Numbered from the stretch's first letter, positions 52,792-61,060 are shown. The stretch: DNA of 64,000 bases from Neorhizobium sp. JUb45 (GCF_004343585.1 NZ_SLYW01000003.1:372001-436000), one strand, 5' to 3'. Numbers and translations: made by a program. Notes: generated by a model from the sequence alone, not told the origin.

Positions 52792-53696
52792 GCGAGATCA
52801 TTCTGGCACTCGACGATGCCACCAAGACATTTGGCCATGGTGCGGCCACCGTGCACGCCGCCCGCAACATCTCGCTGACCCTCAAGTCCGGCCGGGCGCT
52901 GGCACTGGTGGGCGAATCCGGCAGTGGCAAGACCACATGCGCGCGCATGGCGATGCTGGAATATCTGCCCAATGCCGGCCGGGTTCTGTTCAAGGGCCAG
53001 CCGATGGAAAAGGCAGGCGCGAAGGACATCGCCGCCTATCGGCGTTCGGTGCAGATGATCTTTCAGGATCCGTTCGCCTCGCTCAACCCGGCCCAGACGA
53101 TCGCCTATCACCTGAAACGTCCGCTGAAACTGCACAGGCCGGAACTTGGTAGCAGCGACATCGATGCCGCCATCCGTGAACTGCTGGAACGGGTAAAGCT
53201 GGACCCGGATCTCATTGCCCCCAAATACCCGCACGAGCTTTCCGGCGGCCAGCGCCAGCGTGTCAACATTGCGCGCGCGCTGGCGGTGAAGCCGGAAGTC
53301 ATCGTCGCGGATGAACCGACCTCGATGCTCGACGTCTCCGTGCGGCTTGGCGTCTTGAACCTGCTGAACGATATGAAACGCGAGATGAACCTCGCCATGC
53401 TCTACATCACCCACGACATCGCCACCGCCCGTTTCGTGGCCGAGGATATTGCCGTGATGTATGCCGGGCAGATCGTCGAATGGGGCGCAACGGCCGAGGT
53501 GATCGACAATCCGCAGCATCCGTACACACGCTTGCTTTTGTCTGCCGTGCCGGACCCCGATATGCGCTTCGATAATACGGGCAGCCAGATGCAGCCCGAA
53601 CACGTGGATGCTGTGCGCAATCTTTCCGCGAGGACGGATGGCGACCTGATTGAAGTGTCTCCCCGCCATTTCGCACGATTGACGGCAAAAGCCTGA
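52788..53696 (+). CDS. ABC transporter ATP-binding protein (DppF family)
   Basis: A 302-residue ATPase with Walker A GESGSGKT, signature LSGGQRQRVNIARAL and Walker B VIVADEPTSMLD. The C-terminal extension contains the NPQHPYTRLLLSAVPDPD block of DppF/OppF proteins. It is the last gene of the rightward importer operon and is followed by an inverted repeat. Confidence 0.93.
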   Translation: MSEIILALDDATKTFGHGAATVHAARNISLTLKSGRALALVGESGSGKTTCARMAMLEYLPNAGRVLFKGQPMEKAGAKDIAAYRRSVQMIFQDPFASLNPAQTIAYHLKRPLKLHRPELGSSDIDAAIRELLERVKLDPDLIAPKYPHELSGGQRQRVNIARALAVKPEVIVADEPTSMLDVSVRLGVLNLLNDMKREMNLAMLYITHDIATARFVAEDIAVMYAGQIVEWGATAEVIDNPQHPYTRLLLSAVPDPDMRFDNTGSQMQPEHVDAVRNLSARTDGDLIEVSPRHFARLTAKA

Positions 53697-53711
53697 ACAC
53701 GGCACAGCGTG

Positions 53712-53748
53712 ACAAAAGTCAAACTTGATAAATCGGGTTGACTTTTGT
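53712..53748. promoter_or_regulatory. Inverted repeat between the importer operon and the NlpA-type gene
   Basis: The perfect 11-bp arms ACAAAAGTCAA (53712-53722) and TTGACTTTTGT (53738-53748) are 15 bp apart. The right arm includes TTGACT, which could be a -35 element for the next gene. It may be an operator for the NlpA-type gene or a terminator for the importer operon. Confidence 0.5.
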
Positions 53749-53825
53749 TCTGTCTCGTAGAAAGCCACTCGCGAACGTGAGACGGGCCCTTGGCAAACCC
53801 GTTTCCTGTCGTTACGGGAGCGAGA

Positions 53826-54662
53826 ATGGCAATGGCATCGAAGACCTCTTATCCATCAGCAACACCTGGCCGTCTCACCGCGTTCCTCGCCGGGTTGCTG
53901 ACCGTGCTTACCATCACTGTGACGGCCTCTGCTGCCCGCGCGCAGGAGACAAAACCGCTGCGCATCGCGCTTGCCACCAGCATTTCAAACCAGGCGGCAG
54001 AGATTGCTGCCGAAGAGGCGGAAGTCGAGGGTCTGAAGGTCGAGCTGATCGAGTTCAACGACTGGAACACGCCGAACCGCGCCGTGGCGGATCGCGAGGC
54101 CGATGCCAATCTTTTCCAGCACGTGCCCTATCTGGAATTCACCAACGCCAATACCGGCAATGACCTCGTTGCCATCGCGCCCGCCTTCAGCACGCCTTTT
54201 GGCCTCTATTCAAAGAAGGTAAAAACGCTCGCCGAGCTGCCGGACAATGCGCAGATCGTTTTTTCTGGTGACGCCGTCAACACCGCCCGCTCGCTGCTTC
54301 TTCTGCAGCAGGCAAAGTTTGTGGAACTGAAGCCCGGCGTCGGCACCAAGGCGACGCTTGAAGACGTGGTGACATGGGTGAAGCCGCTGAAGATCACACA
54401 GCTCGACGGCCCGCAGATTGCCCGCGTTCTCGATGACGTGGATGCCGCCGCCACCTACCCGACTTTTGCCAAGCTCGCCGGTCTCGACGCCTCTTCCGGA
54501 TTGATTTTCGAAAACGACCCGATCTATGCCTTCCAGTTCGTGACGCGGCCCGATATGCGTGACGACAAGAGGCTGCGACGTTTTGTGGAGATCTATCGGA
54601 ACTCGCCAGCCGTTAAGGAAAAGCTGCGGTCGCTTTACGGATCGATGGTCTCGTTCCCCTGA
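53826..54662 (+). CDS. NlpA/MetQ-family substrate-binding protein (orphan)
   Basis: A 278-residue binding protein of the NlpA/MetQ family. It has the FQHVPYLEFTN and TPFGLYSKK blocks typical of methionine-binding proteins. The signal peptide ends near ARA and has no lipobox cysteine, so it is probably a soluble periplasmic protein. The ATG at 53826 follows GGGAGCGAG. No MetN or MetI gene is next to it in the window; instead a lipoate ligase gene follows after 38 bp. The ligand is unknown. Confidence 0.88.
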   Translation: MAMASKTSYPSATPGRLTAFLAGLLTVLTITVTASAARAQETKPLRIALATSISNQAAEIAAEEAEVEGLKVELIEFNDWNTPNRAVADREADANLFQHVPYLEFTNANTGNDLVAIAPAFSTPFGLYSKKVKTLAELPDNAQIVFSGDAVNTARSLLLLQQAKFVELKPGVGTKATLEDVVTWVKPLKITQLDGPQIARVLDDVDAAATYPTFAKLAGLDASSGLIFENDPIYAFQFVTRPDMRDDKRLRRFVEIYRNSPAVKEKLRSLYGSMVSFP

Positions 54663-54700
54663 CGGAACGGTCGCAGGTGCATTTGAACAGGAAGAACGCC

Positions 54701-55750
54701 ATGCATGGTGAATACAAGGTCCAGGGCGGCAAGCTCGTCGTGGTCGATTTCGACACGGCCGACGACCGGCTTTCCAACGTGCAGGTGTCCGGCGATTTCT
54801 TTCTCGAGCCGGCGGAAGCCCTGGGCGACATTTCCGGCGCGCTTGAAGGTCTGCCCGTCTCCGTCAAGGTCGAGGACATCACCGCCGCCATCCGTGCCAA
54901 GCTCCGCCTTGGCGCGGAAATGATCGGTTTCAGCCCGGAAGCGGTGGCGATTGCGGTGCGCCGTGCGCTCGGCGTCACCGGCACATGGCGTGATTACGAA
55001 TGGCAGATCATCGAGGCGCCGCCGCAGCGTCCGGCCATGCATCTGGCGCTCGACGAAGTGCTGGCCCGCGAAGTGGCGGCCGGTCGTCGTGGCCCCTGCC
55101 TGCGTTTCTGGGAATGGGAACGCCCGGCCATCATCATCGGCGGCTTTCAGTCACTGCGCAACGAAGTGGATCTGGAAGCCGCCAACCAGTTCGGTGTCGA
55201 GACCGTGCGGCGTGTGACCGGCGGCGGAGCGATGTTCGTCGAACCGGGCAGCGCCGTGACCTATTCGCTCTATGCACCGGCCGAACTGGTGCGCGACATG
55301 AGCTTTGCCGATTCCTATGCCTTTCTCGACGACTGGGTTCTGAAGGCACTGAACGAACTCGGCATCGACGCCTTCTACAAGCCGCTCAACGACATTTCGA
55401 GTTCCAAGGGCAAGATCGGCGGCGCAGCGCAGAAGCGTTTTTCGTCAGGCGCGGTGCTGCACCATGTCACCATGTCCTATGACATGGATGCGCAAAAAAT
55501 GGTGCAGGTTCTGCGCATCGGCCGTGAAAAGCTGTCCGACAAGGGCACGACCAGCGCCGTGAAGCGCGTCGACCCGCTGCGCAGCCAGACAGGCCTGCCG
55601 CGCGAGGAAATCATCCGCCGAATGAAGGAGACATTTGTCTCGCTGAACGGCGGCACCGCCGGCAGAATTTCGGACGAGGAATATGCAGCTGCGGAAAAGC
55701 TGGCCGCAGAAAAGTTTTCGACCGAGGAATGGTTGCGGCACATTCCGTGA
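54701..55750 (+). CDS. Lipoate-protein ligase with N-terminal LplB-like domain fused to LplA catalytic domain
   Basis: A 349-residue protein. Residues about 1-92 resemble the small accessory domain, with GGKLVVVDF and the VSGDFFLEP block known from LplB. Residues about 100-349 are the LplA catalytic domain, with RRVTGGGAMFVEPGSAVTYS and the lysine-containing GKIGGAAQ motif. In E. coli LplA the accessory domain is C-terminal, and in Thermoplasma it is a separate protein, so the order here is permuted. It should activate lipoate with ATP and attach it to target proteins. The ATG at 54701 follows AGGAAG. Confidence 0.85.
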   Translation: MHGEYKVQGGKLVVVDFDTADDRLSNVQVSGDFFLEPAEALGDISGALEGLPVSVKVEDITAAIRAKLRLGAEMIGFSPEAVAIAVRRALGVTGTWRDYEWQIIEAPPQRPAMHLALDEVLAREVAAGRRGPCLRFWEWERPAIIIGGFQSLRNEVDLEAANQFGVETVRRVTGGGAMFVEPGSAVTYSLYAPAELVRDMSFADSYAFLDDWVLKALNELGIDAFYKPLNDISSSKGKIGGAAQKRFSSGAVLHHVTMSYDMDAQKMVQVLRIGREKLSDKGTTSAVKRVDPLRSQTGLPREEIIRRMKETFVSLNGGTAGRISDEEYAAAEKLAAEKFSTEEWLRHIP

Positions 55751-55824
55751 GGGAAAAACGAGCGCAGAAGCTGTCGCCAAACTACCTGTGCGAAACAGGT
55801 GACGAAGGCTGCATACCTCTCCGT

Positions 55825-55910
55825 CGTCATCCTCGGCCTTGAGCCGAGGATCTGCTGCCGGTTAATTTCATTGACGTGATTAGATCCTCGGGACAGGCCC
55901 GAGGATGACG
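55825..55910. repeat. Rhizobial-type intergenic palindromic repeat
   Basis: Two short hairpins, GTCATCCTCGG..CCGAGGATC and GATCCTCGGG..CCCGAGGATGAC, face each other around a 25-30-bp spacer. The outer CGTCATCCTCGG and CCGAGGATGACG ends are complementary, so the whole unit can fold. This form is common as dispersed repeats in Rhizobiaceae. It lies between the convergent lipoate ligase and peroxiredoxin genes and may end both transcripts. Confidence 0.75.
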
Positions 55911-55974
55911 AAAACTTCCGTGGGAGCACGCATCAAACGAGCGAGGACACTACCCTCCCTCCACGCTTGCTCAA

Positions 55975-56631
55975 TCAGGCTGGCTGCTTGGTCTTGCGCA
56001 GATACGGAAGCACCGTATCGAACGAACCAAACCGCTGGAGGGCATCTTCGTTCGACACTGCAGCGGTGATGATGACATCATCGCCCTGTTTCCAGTTGGC
56101 AGGCGTCGCCACCTGATGTTTTGCCGTCAGCTGGATCGAGTCGATCGCGCGCAAAATTTCATCGAAATTGCGCCCCGTCGTCATCGGGTAGGTGAGGACG
56201 AGCTTGATCTTCTTGTCCGGGCCGATGACGAAGACAGAGCGAACCGTGGCATTGTCGGCCGGCGTGCGGCCTTCCGAAGTCTCGCCGACACCCGCCGGCA
56301 GCATGTCGTAAAGCTTGGCGACCTTGAGATCCTTGTCGCCGATCAGCGGGTATTCGACATCGTAACCGGTGGCGGTGCGGATATCGCCCTTCCACTTGGC
56401 ATGGCTTTCGACCGGATCGACGGAAATGCCGATGATCTTCACGCCACGTTTCTGAAACTCGCCTTCAAGGCCCGCCATCGTGCCAAGCTCTGTGGTGCAG
56501 ACCGGCGTGAAATTTTTCGGATGCGAAAACAGCACAGCCCAGTTGTCGCCGATCCATTCATGGAACGAGATCGGACCCTGACTGGTCTCCGCCTGAAAAT
56601 CCGGTGCGATATCGTTGATACGTAGGCTCAT
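55975..56631 (-). CDS. 1-Cys peroxiredoxin (Prx6 family)
   Basis: A 218-residue peroxiredoxin with peroxidatic Cys45 in FTPVCTTELG and the long C-terminal domain of the Prx6 group. It reduces hydrogen peroxide and organic peroxides in the cytosol. The ATG at 56631 has GGAGAA upstream. A perfect 11-bp hairpin lies 13 bp upstream of the start codon, immediately before the ribosome site, and is likely regulatory. Confidence 0.95.
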   Translation of the reverse strand: MSLRINDIAPDFQAETSQGPISFHEWIGDNWAVLFSHPKNFTPVCTTELGTMAGLEGEFQKRGVKIIGISVDPVESHAKWKGDIRTATGYDVEYPLIGDKDLKVAKLYDMLPAGVGETSEGRTPADNATVRSVFVIGPDKKIKLVLTYPMTTGRNFDEILRAIDSIQLTAKHQVATPANWKQGDDVIITAAVSNEDALQRFGSFDTVLPYLRKTKQPA

Positions 56632-56643
56632 CTCGGTTCTCCT

Positions 56644-56670
56644 GTTTTGCGATCAAATAGATCGCAAAAC
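56644..56670 (-). promoter_or_regulatory. Perfect inverted repeat at the peroxiredoxin leader
   Basis: The arms GTTTTGCGATC (56644-56654) and GATCGCAAAAC (56660-56670) pair perfectly around a 5-nt AAATA spacer. The element touches the ribosome-binding region of the peroxiredoxin gene. It could be a repressor operator or an RNA hairpin that affects translation. Confidence 0.55.
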
Positions 56671-56846
56671 CACTTTGAAAAGGAGTTCAGACGTTCTCAA
56701 TTACATTGCCGCCGAGGAATAAAAGCGCGACAATCGGGACCGAACTGCGAGATATTTCTTTTTACCCGACAAGCGCCCAAACGGCCGAAAGCGCACCCGA
56801 CAACACGGACGCGCCCTCACCGCAATACTGTAGGTTATCGTTGCCG

Positions 56847-57440
56847 TCAGCCCGTCGGAGCCAGCGTCGCATCGGCGAAATGCGCCTTGAAATTGTCGAG
56901 CAGCTTGTGACGCTCGAAATAATGCAGCAATTCGAGCTTGTGCGTGCGCGTGTTGTAATAGGCGGCGGCCATCGGGTTTTCCTCGCCCTTCTGCAGGAAG
57001 GTAACCGCTGGATTACCATGCAGCAGCCGCGTCGGTGCCGGATCCTCACCATACTGACGCAGGAACGGTATGGTCACCGAGCCCTTGTATTTCTGCGCCA
57101 CACTGCCGGTAAAAATGTTCTTCTTGCCGACATAGCGGTTGAGAATGCCGATCTTGCCGTTCGGGCGGGTGGTGATCTGCTTGCCCGGCTCCAGAAACTC
57201 GGACAGCAACTCGCGTGCGCCCGGCATTCCCTGTATTTTATTGCCCTTGAAATAAACGTCCTCGCCGACAGTCAAAGTATAGACACGGCGGACGACCTGA
57301 AGATGGGCAGAGGTCAGAACCTTGACGCCCTTGATCTTCTGGGTTGGTGAAATCATCCCGAAGATGCTCTCGTCGGAGACTTCCTCGATGATCAGATTGT
57401 AGTCCGTCAATGCTACTTTATCGATATCTGGAATGCCCAT
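56847..57440 (-). CDS. Unrecognised 197-aa protein encoded next to hcp
   Basis: A 197-residue protein I do not recognise. It has no cysteine, no signal peptide and no membrane segment. The middle is rich in basic and aromatic residues (KIGILNRYVGKKNIF), and the C terminus is amphipathic (KLELLHYFERHKLLDNFKAHF). It is the last gene of the leftward clpV-hcp unit, 89 bp after hcp across a hairpin. In Agrobacterium C58 genes after hcp encode effectors and immunity proteins, so a T6SS cargo, adaptor or accessory role is possible. The lack of Cys argues against a Tae-type amidase. Confidence 0.75.
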   Translation of the reverse strand: MGIPDIDKVALTDYNLIIEEVSDESIFGMISPTQKIKGVKVLTSAHLQVVRRVYTLTVGEDVYFKGNKIQGMPGARELLSEFLEPGKQITTRPNGKIGILNRYVGKKNIFTGSVAQKYKGSVTIPFLRQYGEDPAPTRLLHGNPAVTFLQKGEENPMAAAYYNTRTHKLELLHYFERHKLLDNFKAHFADATLAPTG

Positions 57441-57486
57441 GGGAAGCTTCCTTCAAAGTCTTAAGACCGGGATTGAGCGCGGGAAA

Positions 57487-57510
57487 GCGCCGGCGGAAAA
57501 CCGCCGACGC
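57487..57510 (-). promoter_or_regulatory. Hairpin downstream of hcp
   Basis: A stem of 10 bp with one mismatch (GCG-CGGCGG / CCGCCG-CGC) and an AAAA loop lies 19 nt after the hcp stop codon. It may stabilise the hcp message, which is usually needed in large amounts, and limit read-through into the 197-aa gene. Confidence 0.5.
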
Positions 57511-57529
57511 CAGCTTCTGGCAAAAAGAC

Positions 57530-58006
57530 TTAGGCAGCCTTGGTGGTCGCGAGATCGTAAGAAGCGATCATCGGCGACTGCGGGTTCTGCTGTTCGTCGA
57601 ACGGGGTGTACTTCACTTCAAGCTTGGTGAAGTTGAGCTTGATGGTTTCGACCGGACGGTCACCGTTCGAGTCGATCGAATAGCTGGCGATCAGAGTATT
57701 GGTCAGCAGGTATTCGATATAGGTGTCGCCCGGGTTACCGGTCGTTACCAGGTGGATGGTGGCGCGCTTGCCGGTGCGACCCGAGCAGGCTTCCTGGAAC
57801 AGCTTGGTCGACGACGAGTCGCTGACCTTGGTAAGGATGACTTCCGAAATGGTCGGCTCGGAAGCTTCGCGGTTTGCTGCCGAACCGGCAGAGGTGTTCA
57901 GGTTACGCGACACGTTCCAGTGAATGGCTTCAATGTCCATCCACTTGCGGTGCTGCTCGTGCGTTGCGTCACCCTGGATACCGTCGATCTGAAGATAAAT
58001 CGGCAT
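57530..58006 (-). CDS. hcp: Type VI secretion system tube protein Hcp
   Basis: A 158-residue Hcp with the N-terminal MPIYLQIDGIQGDATHEQH block and the HWNVSRNLNTSAGSAANREASEP region typical of the family. Hcp hexamers stack to form the inner tube of the T6SS and are expelled with each firing. It is 39 bp downstream of clpV on the same strand, followed by a hairpin. Confidence 0.96.
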   Translation of the reverse strand: MPIYLQIDGIQGDATHEQHRKWMDIEAIHWNVSRNLNTSAGSAANREASEPTISEVILTKVSDSSSTKLFQEACSGRTGKRATIHLVTTGNPGDTYIEYLLTNTLIASYSIDSNGDRPVETIKLNFTKLEVKYTPFDEQQNPQSPMIASYDLATTKAA

Positions 58007-58045
58007 GCTTTCAGCTCCTGTTTAAAGGTCTTAGCCTTGTTGCGT

Positions 58046-60829
58046 CTAAGGCGTCGTCGCCTTTCGCGATCGTCCTGGGGCGCGTTTGCGTCCCCCGGCT
58101 TCTTCATCCGCCTGCCGACCCCGACCCCCGTCCGGCGCAGCGAATTCCTGTTGCGGCTTTGCGTCTTCGGCATCGATGCCAAAGTGCTGGCCGTCAAAAT
58201 TGATTGTAATATGCTTGATCTTGCGAGCCTCGGTGATGACATCGAGGAAGAAGGTGGACAGAACCGGCAGAAGATCGCGGGCGATCATCACCTCGATGGC
58301 GCGTGCACCCATTTCGCTGCTTTTCGCACGCGAGATCAGCGCTTCGCGCGCCTCCTGCGAAAGCGTCAGCGCCGTGCCATATGTGCCGACGACACGCTGG
58401 CGGATGCGATCGATCTGGATATCGATGATGCCCGACAGCGTTTCCGCCGTCAGCGGCATGAACGGCAGAACCGTGGTGCGGCCGACAAAGGCCGGCTTGA
58501 AGTGTTTTTGCAGTTCCGGCAGCAGCAACTGCTCCAGCGCTTCGCCTTCCGGCATGGTATCGGGATCGGCGGCCAGCGAGGCCAGCAATTCCGAACCGGT
58601 ATTGGCGGTCATGAAGATCGTGGTGTTCTTGAAATCGATGTCGCGGCCTTCGCCGTCGCGCAGCGTTCCCTTGTCGAACACCTGATAGAAGATTTCCTGC
58701 ACACCCGGATGCGCCTTGTCGATCTCATCGAGCAGCAGCACGCCGTAAGGCCGGCGGCGAACGGCTTCGGTCAGCACGCCACCTTCGCCATAACCGACAT
58801 AACCCGGAGGAGAGCCGAGAAGCATCGAAATCTTATGCTCCTCCTTGAACTCCGACATGTTGATCGTGGTCAGATGCTGGCTGCCGCCATAGAACATGTC
58901 GGCGAGCGTGAGTGCAGTCTCGGTCTTGCCGGTGCCGGACATGCCGACCAGCAGGAAAACGGCAGGCGGCCGGCGCGGATCGTTCAGGCCGGCGCGGGCA
59001 GCCCGCATGGCGGCGGCGATACGGTCAAGCGCGGCGTCCTGACCGAGCACGCGCTCTTTCAGGCGCGCATCCAGCGTTTTCACCGTCTCGACCTGATCGG
59101 TCAGCAGCTTGCCGACCGGGATACCGGTCCAGCGCGCGATGATGGTGGCAACCACATCACGATCGACGACGCGCGGAATGAGCGGCGCTTCGCCGGCAGC
59201 AGCTGCAAGGCTGCGCTCGGCCGAAACCAATGCGGCGCGCGCAGTTTCCGGCGTCATGGCCTGCGACGGGAACGGTGCGACATTGGCGGCGCCATCGGTC
59301 GCGGCATCATCTGCCGAGAGCGGAGCAACTGCATTGTCCTCGGAAAATGCTTCTTCGAGGCGGTCTGCCTCGCGAGCCAGCTGCATTTCCCGGTCATATT
59401 TTCCGGTCAGCGCCTCGATCTCGCGGGCGATATCCTCGCGCTCGGAACGGATTTCCGTCAGACGCGCTGAGGTTTCTTCCGTCTGCGGTTCAGCTTCCAG
59501 CCAGTTTGCTTCCGCCTCCAGCATGTCGCTTTCGCTTTTGAGATTTTTCAGCGCTTCCGGCACTGTCTGGCGTGCCAGGGCAACGGCAGCGGCAGCCGTG
59601 TCGAGAATGCTGATCGCCTTGTCAGGCAACTGCCGCGCCGGCAGGTAACGGGCAGAAAGCTGCACGGCGGCAACGATCGCCTCATCGCGAATGCGCACGC
59701 GGTGATGCAGTTTCAGATTGCCGGCAACACCACGCAGCATGCGTACCGCGGTCTTTTCATCCGGCTCGTTGACGAGAACCGTCTGGAAACGACGGGTAAG
59801 CGCCGCGTCTTTTTCGATATAACGCTTGTATTCGCTCCAGGTGGTGGCAGCGATCGTGCGCAGTTCACCACGAGCAAGGGCTGGTTTCAGGATATTGGCG
59901 GCATCGCCATTACCCGCCTGCCCGCCGGCACCGATCAGGCCATGCGCCTCATCGATGAACAGAATGATTGGCTTGTCGGACGCCTTGACGGCATCGACGA
60001 CACCATGGAGGCGACGTTCGAACTCGCCCTTCACGCCGGCACCCGCTTGCAGAAGGCTGAGATCGAGCAGCAGAAGTTTAACTTCCTTCAGGCGCTCCGG
60101 CACGTTGCCGGCAACAATTTCCAACGCAAAGGCTTCCGCGACGGCGGTTTTACCCACACCGGCTTCACCCACTAGGATCGGATTGTTCTGGCGACGACGC
60201 ATAAGGATGTCGACGACCTGGCGCAACTCGCCATCGCGGCCGATCACCGGGTCGATCTTGCCGGCGCGGGCATCCTCGGTCATGTCGCGGGTATAAAGCC
60301 GCAGGAATTCGTTGCCCTGAGACGCAGAAGCCGGCGCATTCAACGCCGGCTCCGACTGGCCGCCCGGTTCGCCTTGCGCCTTCTCCAGCAGGCTGTCGAG
60401 CTTCGCGCGGTTGAGCGAACGCAGCGACGGCGCAATGCCGCGAGCAACGACACGCAGCGACTGATCGGAATTCAGGGCAGAGAGAAGATCGCCCAGCACG
60501 ACTGTCGAGCGGCCGGACTGCAACGATGCAGTAAGCCACGCTTCTCGCGCCAGAGCGAGCAGGTTCTGGGAAAGGGCAAGCGACGCGTCACCCTCACGCC
60601 GGATGTCGGCGATGGTGGCGTCCAGTTCAGTGCGCAATGCCTCCGACGGCACGTCAAGCTCTTCGAAAACGGCGGAAAGTGCCTGAATATCGAGGAGCGA
60701 GCGCAACCAGTGGGCAATATCTACGGCGGCATGCTGATGACGCGCGGCAAGTGATGCCGCTGTCTCAAGACCGACACGCAAGTTAGGCTCAAGCGTTCTG
60801 ATCAGACGATTGAGATCGATATGCGACAT
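58046..60829 (-). CDS. tssH: Type VI secretion system AAA+ ATPase TssH/ClpV
   Basis: A 927-residue Clp/Hsp100 protein with an N-terminal Clp-N domain, a first AAA+ module (Walker A GEAGVGKT), a middle coiled-coil region (about residues 430-510) and a second AAA+ module (Walker A GMSGTGKT). It disassembles the contracted TssBC sheath for recycling. The start at 60829 gives the usual MSHIDLNRLIRTLEP N terminus. It is divergent from tssA, with the promoters for both in the AT-rich 60830-61060 interval. Confidence 0.96.
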   Translation of the reverse strand: MSHIDLNRLIRTLEPNLRVGLETAASLAARHQHAAVDIAHWLRSLLDIQALSAVFEELDVPSEALRTELDATIADIRREGDASLALSQNLLALAREAWLTASLQSGRSTVVLGDLLSALNSDQSLRVVARGIAPSLRSLNRAKLDSLLEKAQGEPGGQSEPALNAPASASQGNEFLRLYTRDMTEDARAGKIDPVIGRDGELRQVVDILMRRRQNNPILVGEAGVGKTAVAEAFALEIVAGNVPERLKEVKLLLLDLSLLQAGAGVKGEFERRLHGVVDAVKASDKPIILFIDEAHGLIGAGGQAGNGDAANILKPALARGELRTIAATTWSEYKRYIEKDAALTRRFQTVLVNEPDEKTAVRMLRGVAGNLKLHHRVRIRDEAIVAAVQLSARYLPARQLPDKAISILDTAAAAVALARQTVPEALKNLKSESDMLEAEANWLEAEPQTEETSARLTEIRSEREDIAREIEALTGKYDREMQLAREADRLEEAFSEDNAVAPLSADDAATDGAANVAPFPSQAMTPETARAALVSAERSLAAAAGEAPLIPRVVDRDVVATIIARWTGIPVGKLLTDQVETVKTLDARLKERVLGQDAALDRIAAAMRAARAGLNDPRRPPAVFLLVGMSGTGKTETALTLADMFYGGSQHLTTINMSEFKEEHKISMLLGSPPGYVGYGEGGVLTEAVRRRPYGVLLLDEIDKAHPGVQEIFYQVFDKGTLRDGEGRDIDFKNTTIFMTANTGSELLASLAADPDTMPEGEALEQLLLPELQKHFKPAFVGRTTVLPFMPLTAETLSGIIDIQIDRIRQRVVGTYGTALTLSQEAREALISRAKSSEMGARAIEVMIARDLLPVLSTFFLDVITEARKIKHITINFDGQHFGIDAEDAKPQQEFAAPDGGRGRQADEEAGGRKRAPGRSRKATTP

Positions 60830-60985
60830 CAGGCAAGTCCTGTTTGCTGTTGGCCGTACGGTGTTCTTCGAGATGTCCGGCGACAACTAGGGCGATCAAA
60901 CCACCTTGTCCAGTCGTAAAAATCCCCTATTTTTCGAAAAAGTATCTCATACTACCGTCATAAAATTGACACCTCTTGTCTGAGG

Positions 60986-61015
60986 TTGACAAGACGTTAT
61001 ATGGGCCAACATTAT
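60986..61015 (+). promoter_or_regulatory. Candidate sigma70-type promoter for the tssABC operon
   Basis: TTGACA at 60986-60991 and CATTAT at 61010-61015 are 18 bp apart. They precede an AT-rich leader and the GGAG at 61046-61049 that serves the GTG start of tssA at 61061. This supports the shorter tssA start. It is a sequence match only. Confidence 0.5.
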
Positions 61016-61060
61016 AGGCTTAGTTACGAAATACCTTATATAAACGGAGATCATCCCCGC

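Noticed and set aside
56847..57440. Tae-type T6SS amidase effector
   Set aside because: The protein has no cysteine, so it cannot carry the Cys-His catalytic pair of Tae amidases.
57410..59470. A 686-codon plus-strand frame opposite hcp and clpV
   Set aside because: Arginine-rich, low-complexity translation typical of antisense frames in GC-rich DNA. Both opposite genes are unmistakable T6SS components.
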